Assembly (NCBI GenBank): GCA_905221605.1
Contig: CAJNDS010000735.1
Location: 380,001 to 444,000, forward strand
Source of the DNA: Symbiodinium natans
Taxonomy: Eukaryota; Sar; Dinophyceae; Suessiales; Symbiodiniaceae
Direction: 5' to 3'
DNA length: 64,000 nt
Under the pieces are notes generated by a model, which was given only the letters and a program-made list of their open reading frames with translations, was not told the origin of the DNA and made no database searches. A program made the position numbers and the translations under genes. Shown here piece after piece: positions 61,120 through 64,000 of the stretch. Position 1 is the first letter of the stretch. Each line of letters opens with the position of its first letter.

Positions 61120-61659
61120 ATGGGTAACTTTGCTTCTGCCGATTGCCTACGAGGTGAGGTGGTTTCTTATATCCTGCTACTATGTAGAGTTTGAGAGTTC
61201 ATGGTGCTGGCTAAGACGTTCTTAGCTTGAGGAGACGGTACGGGGCCGGAGCTACGGCCCGCCAAAAAGAGCAGATGGCACTACACGGCCCATGGGCACA
61301 TATATGTGCATCTACATGCGGACGGAAGCAGGCACAACACCTAAGCTGGGTATTGCTTTGGGATAATTTTACATTTCCCTTCTTTCCCTTTCATAAATGA
61401 TTTTCGAAGGCTTTAAAGCAACAACCAGTAAGTTGCATGCGCAAGTGCATGAGACAGTTGCAGTGGAGTCGTGGTGCCTTGGGACTTATCTGCATACTTC
61501 ACTGGGTTAGGGTTTAGGTTTAGGGTTTAGGGTTTAGGGTTTAGGGTTTAGGGTTTAGGGTTTAGGGTGAGTTTATCTGACAAGGCTGTCACAGGGAAGT
61601 ATATGGCGCTCAAACCAGTTGCCCTAGAAACCCTGGAAGCACGGCCTGGACTCGCATGA
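61120..61659 (+). CDS. Four-exon gene model, ATG to TGA, 86 residues, possible N-myristoylation
   Basis: Exons 61120-61153, 61275-61349, 61429-61505 and 61585-61659 total 261 nt in one frame. Acceptors are GAGCAG, AACCAG and GACAAG; donors are GTGAGG, GTATTG and GTTAGGG. The protein begins MGNFASADCLR, which fits the MGxxxS pattern of N-myristoylated proteins. The middle is basic and cysteine-containing (SCMRKCMRQLQWSRGALGLI), then a hydrophobic patch (LICILHW). Intron 3 starts as a heptad array. No family recognised; it may be a small membrane-attached protein. Confidence 0.52.
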
Positions 61660-61862
61660 AGCAAAGCATTGCTTTTTGCGTGTGTTTGCAGACATTTGTC
61701 TTTTGGGTTTAGGGTTTAGGGTTTAGGGTTTAGGGTTTAGGGTTTAGGGTTTAGGGTTTAGGGGTGTGCTTGCAGACATGTGTCTTTTGGCAGTTGGGTC
61801 TGAGTTCGAGGGCTTGCGATGCAGCTGGCTCCCAAACTTGGGGTTTAGGGTTGTCCGGTCTT

Positions 61863-61926
61863 CCCCCAAACCCTAAACCCTAAACCCTAAACCCTAAACC
61901 CTAAACCCTAAACCCTAAACCCTAAA
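61863..61926. repeat. CCCTAAA array
   Basis: Nine heptads, about 30 bp before an acceptor at 61956. Confidence 0.95.
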
Positions 61927-61956
61927 AGGGGATACGAGCCTTGGGGCTTCTTGTAG

Positions 61957-62004
61957 TGCCCCGTGGATGAAACGGGAATTCGTGACGCAGCAGCTGGGCC
62001 CTAA
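61957..62004 (+). CDS. Short terminal exon
   Basis: After TTGTAG, 15 codons (CPVDETGIRDAAAGP) to a TAA inside CCCTAAACC. Confidence 0.36.
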   Translation, partial: CPVDETGIRDAAAGP

Positions 62005-62140
62005 ACCTACATACACAGATAACGCACCATATGCATGCATATGTATATCTATACATACACATCTAGTCGCATGTATGGGCCAAAAAGGAGATGAGGTTGG
62101 TGACTTCTTAGGCTTTTGGCAAGGTTTGGGTTGCTTTTAG

Positions 62141-62433
62141 CTCCAAAAGGCTTGGAATTCCCGTCGCATTTAAGTGGAGCTTCCATAAAACGGACCGAGA
62201 CTGATGGACTTGGCAGCCCAGTGGTACCCTTTTCCTTTTTTTTGGGGGGGTTCTGGTTCCCTTATAAAGTAACCAACCAGAAAAAAGGGTGCCCTTATCA
62301 TAATATGGCTACTGGGCTACGAAGAGGATCACTCTTAGGCCAACTCTATAAGCCCCTCTACCCCAAACCCCAAACCTTAATCCCTAAACACTCAGAGGAT
62401 TTAGTGCTTCCTCCCAGACTCTCCACTACTTAA
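62141..62433 (+). CDS. Exon that reads through a whole foldback A
   Basis: After GCTTTTAG the frame (PKGLEFPSHLSGASIKRTET) enters element A and stays open through all of it (GSPVVPFSFF ... HNMATGLR) to TAA at 62431-62433. The first 23 codons are unique sequence. Confidence 0.35.
62211..62322. mobile_element. Foldback element, family A, complete
   Basis: TGGCAGCCCAGTGGTACCCT and GGCTACTGGGCTACGA, with a G run in the left arm. Confidence 0.88.
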
Positions 62434-62434
62434 A

Positions 62435-62643
62435 GGATCAAGGGACTTCGTAAGTAGGGTTATAATTAGGTCAACTATAGTTACAACTACCCAGAACCCC
62501 AATTAGGGCACTTATAACCCTACTTACTAAGTCCCATGATCCTCCAAGTACCCTAAACCCCAACCCCCAAAACCCAAACCCTAAACTCTAAACCCTAAAC
62601 CCTAATCTCTAAACCCTACTTACTAAGTCCCATGATCCTCCAA
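62435..62643. mobile_element. Foldback E variant with duplicated right end
   Basis: Ends GGATCAAGGGACTTCGTAAG and CTTACTAAGTCCCATGATCC. The right end occurs again after a heptad tract (62548-62611). Confidence 0.85.
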
Positions 62644-62647
62644 CTAG

Positions 62648-62880
62648 GCCGGAGTCGGGTGACGAAGAGCTGGTGTCGCCCAACTCGATGCGTGGGATCG
62701 TCGCCTGGCATCAAATCCTACTCACTGCCAACAAGATCCTCACTTCATGCCCTTGGGTTTAAGGTTTAGGGTTTAGGGTTTAGGGTTTAGGGTTTGGGCA
62801 TTAATTAAGGTTCAGTTCCGACACACCTCTCTCAACAGTCCTTGACATCCATGCAGGTAACAAGAGGTTGTAAAGTGTGA
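62648..62880 (+). CDS. Two exons, 3' part
   Basis: Exon 62648-62756 after CCAACTAG has 36 codons (MRGIVAWHQILLTANKILTS) and ends TGG|GTTTAAGG. Exon 62839-62880 after CAACAG (SLTSMQVTRGCKV) ends at TGA, or at the internal CAG|GTAACA donor. They join in phase. Confidence 0.43.
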
Positions 62881-62955
62881 GAGGAGTGCCCGCAACCGAT
62901 TAACACTTGCAAGTATGCGATTCTCGTCTTCCGCTAGTTACATTGGTGCTTCAAG

Positions 62956-63081
62956 TCGTGTGACAGAGAACGCCTGGAAGATCAACTTTACTTGAACTCG
63001 CGGCCATTTGTGGGAGCAGATAGGATGTCCACTTTTCATAGCTGCACATGCATGAAGACTACTTACAAACGCCTAAGTTAG
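62956..63081 (+). CDS. Terminal exon, 41 codons
   Basis: After GCTTCAAG, RERLEDQLYLNSRPFVGADR and on to TAG, with four cysteines. It may follow exon 62839-62856 if that uses its GTAACA donor (phase 0). Confidence 0.42.
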   Translation, partial: SCDRERLEDQLYLNSRPFVGADRMSTFHSCTCMKTTYKRLS

Positions 63082-63094
63082 GTTTGAGGGATGT

Positions 63095-63425
63095 AGAGTT
63101 CAGGGTTTAGGGGGTTAGATGTTTAGGGTTTCGAGCTTAGTGCAGAGTTAAGAGGGTTGGACATTTTAGGTTTTCGAATAGTTCAGAGTTGAGGGGGGGG
63201 GTTGATGTTTTTGGAGTTCAGAGCTTAGTTCAGAGGTGAGGGCGTTAGATGTTCGAGGGCTTAGAGCTTAGTTCAGGGGTAAGGGGTTAGACATGCTTTG
63301 GGGTTTCGAGCTTAGATAGTTCAGAGGTAAGGAGGTTAGCTGTTCTTTGAGGTTACGAGCTTAGTGGGTTCAGAGGGAAGGGGGTTAGATGTTCGTTGGG
63401 GTCTAGAGCTGAGGTCGGGGTTTTA
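63095..63425. repeat. Degenerate 55-bp minisatellite
   Basis: Units of the form GTTCAGAGGTAAGGGGGTTAGATGTTC-GGGG-TTCGAGCTTA, about six copies. Confidence 0.85.
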
Positions 63426-63444
63426 GATTTAGTCATGTGAGCAG

Positions 63445-63639
63445 TCTCTGTCGGGCCTAGGGAAATCGTCGAGCGAGCCGGTCTCTTCAGAAGGTGGAGG
63501 ACTGGATAGGTTTAAGGTCTAGGGTCTGGGGTTTAGGGTTTAGGGTTTAGGGTTTGGGGTTCAGGGGAGTCGGGCGGTTTAGAGTTTAGGGCTTACAGTC
63601 CACTGTGAAGTTGACCCCTTTGAGTACCTGAAGGCTTGA
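63445..63639 (+). CDS. Two candidate exons
   Basis: 63445-63509 after GAGCAG (SLSGLGKSSSEPVSSEGGGL, AG|GTTTAAGG) and terminal 63599-63639 after TTACAG (HCEVDPFEYLKA, TGA). Their phases do not match, so another acceptor is used or they are unrelated. Confidence 0.3.
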
Positions 63640-63709
63640 AGATGTAGAAAGCTCCCGGACTACTAGAATGCAGGCACAGGGCTGTGTTCCCCCTGGGCCC
63701 CCATAACCA

Positions 63710-64000
63710 TGCCCTAAAGCCCTAAACCCTAAAGCCCTAAGCCCTAAAGCCCTAAAGCCCTAAAGCCCTAAGCCCTAAAGCCCTAAGCCCTAAACCCTCA
63801 TAGCCCATGCCCTGCACCTCAAGGGCTGGGAGCTTGGATTCCTGCTCGCCGTTTCCTTGTGTCCGTACCCCGCACCCCAAACCCCAAACCCCCAAGCCCA
63901 AAAACCTTAACCCTAAACCCTAAACCCCAAACCCCAAGCCCCAAGCCCCAAACCCCAAGCCCCAAACCCCAAACCCCAAGCCCCAAACCCCAAGCCCCAA
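63710..64000. repeat. CCCTAAAG, then CCCCAAG/CCCCAAA arrays
   Basis: Variant arrays: CCCTAAAG units to about 63800, then C-rich CCCCAAACCCCAAGC to the window end. No exon seen. Confidence 0.9.

Noticed and set aside
1-64000. The window as a chromosome end
   Set aside because: Heptads occur in both orientations throughout, interrupted by genes and elements, rather than as one terminal array.

Overview
The window reads as nuclear DNA of a dinoflagellate, most like the Symbiodiniaceae. The evidence is: hundreds of copies of the TTTAGGG/CCCTAAA heptad scattered through the interior in both orientations; a seven-exon ubiquitin-like plus ankyrin-repeat gene of the kind expanded in Symbiodinium-type genomes, with all six introns GC-AG; every recognisable exon on the + strand; many short inverted-repeat elements (MITE-like foldbacks); and long homopolymers. 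No rRNA, tRNA, CRISPR, bacterial operon or spliced-leader relic was recognised.

The one confidently resolved gene is at 31186-35139: 520 residues, an N-terminal ubiquitin-like domain and 13 ankyrin repeats. Everything else labelled CDS is a chain of short exons that I assembled by eye from open frames, splice sites and reading-frame phase. Chains at 11892-14343, 15193-19643, 49993-51298 and 61120-61659 are the most coherent; the last three have both a start and a stop. Many single terminal exons are given separately because I could not fix their upstream partners. The true number of genes may be lower and the joins may change, since GC donors are common here and each in-phase join has a one-in-three chance of being accidental.

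The main observation is that telomere-type heptads are woven into gene structure. Coding-like segments often lie with CCCTAAA on the left and TTTAGGG on the right. The right array supplies the 5' splice site (G|GTTTAGGG), and the left array ends a few bases before an AG acceptor, or the array itself supplies TTTAG|G. Several predicted introns are nothing but heptads. Four heptad tracts of 57-77 bp are flanked by 19-32 bp direct repeats, as expected of discrete insertions. Others sit inside foldback elements, replacing their centres.

About 18 families of foldback or dispersed elements (my letter labels A-S) fill introns and spacers. Several supply the last codons and the stop of a predicted terminal exon, including the ankyrin gene. 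Layout: 1-4.7 kb arrays and a 2.5 kb foldback; 4.8-31 kb short-exon genes with many elements; 31-35 kb ankyrin gene; 35-41 kb short-exon genes; 41-43.6 kb longer unique sequence; 43.6-57 kb dense arrays and genes; 57-64 kb genes, a microsatellite, a GC-rich minisatellite and degenerate repeats.
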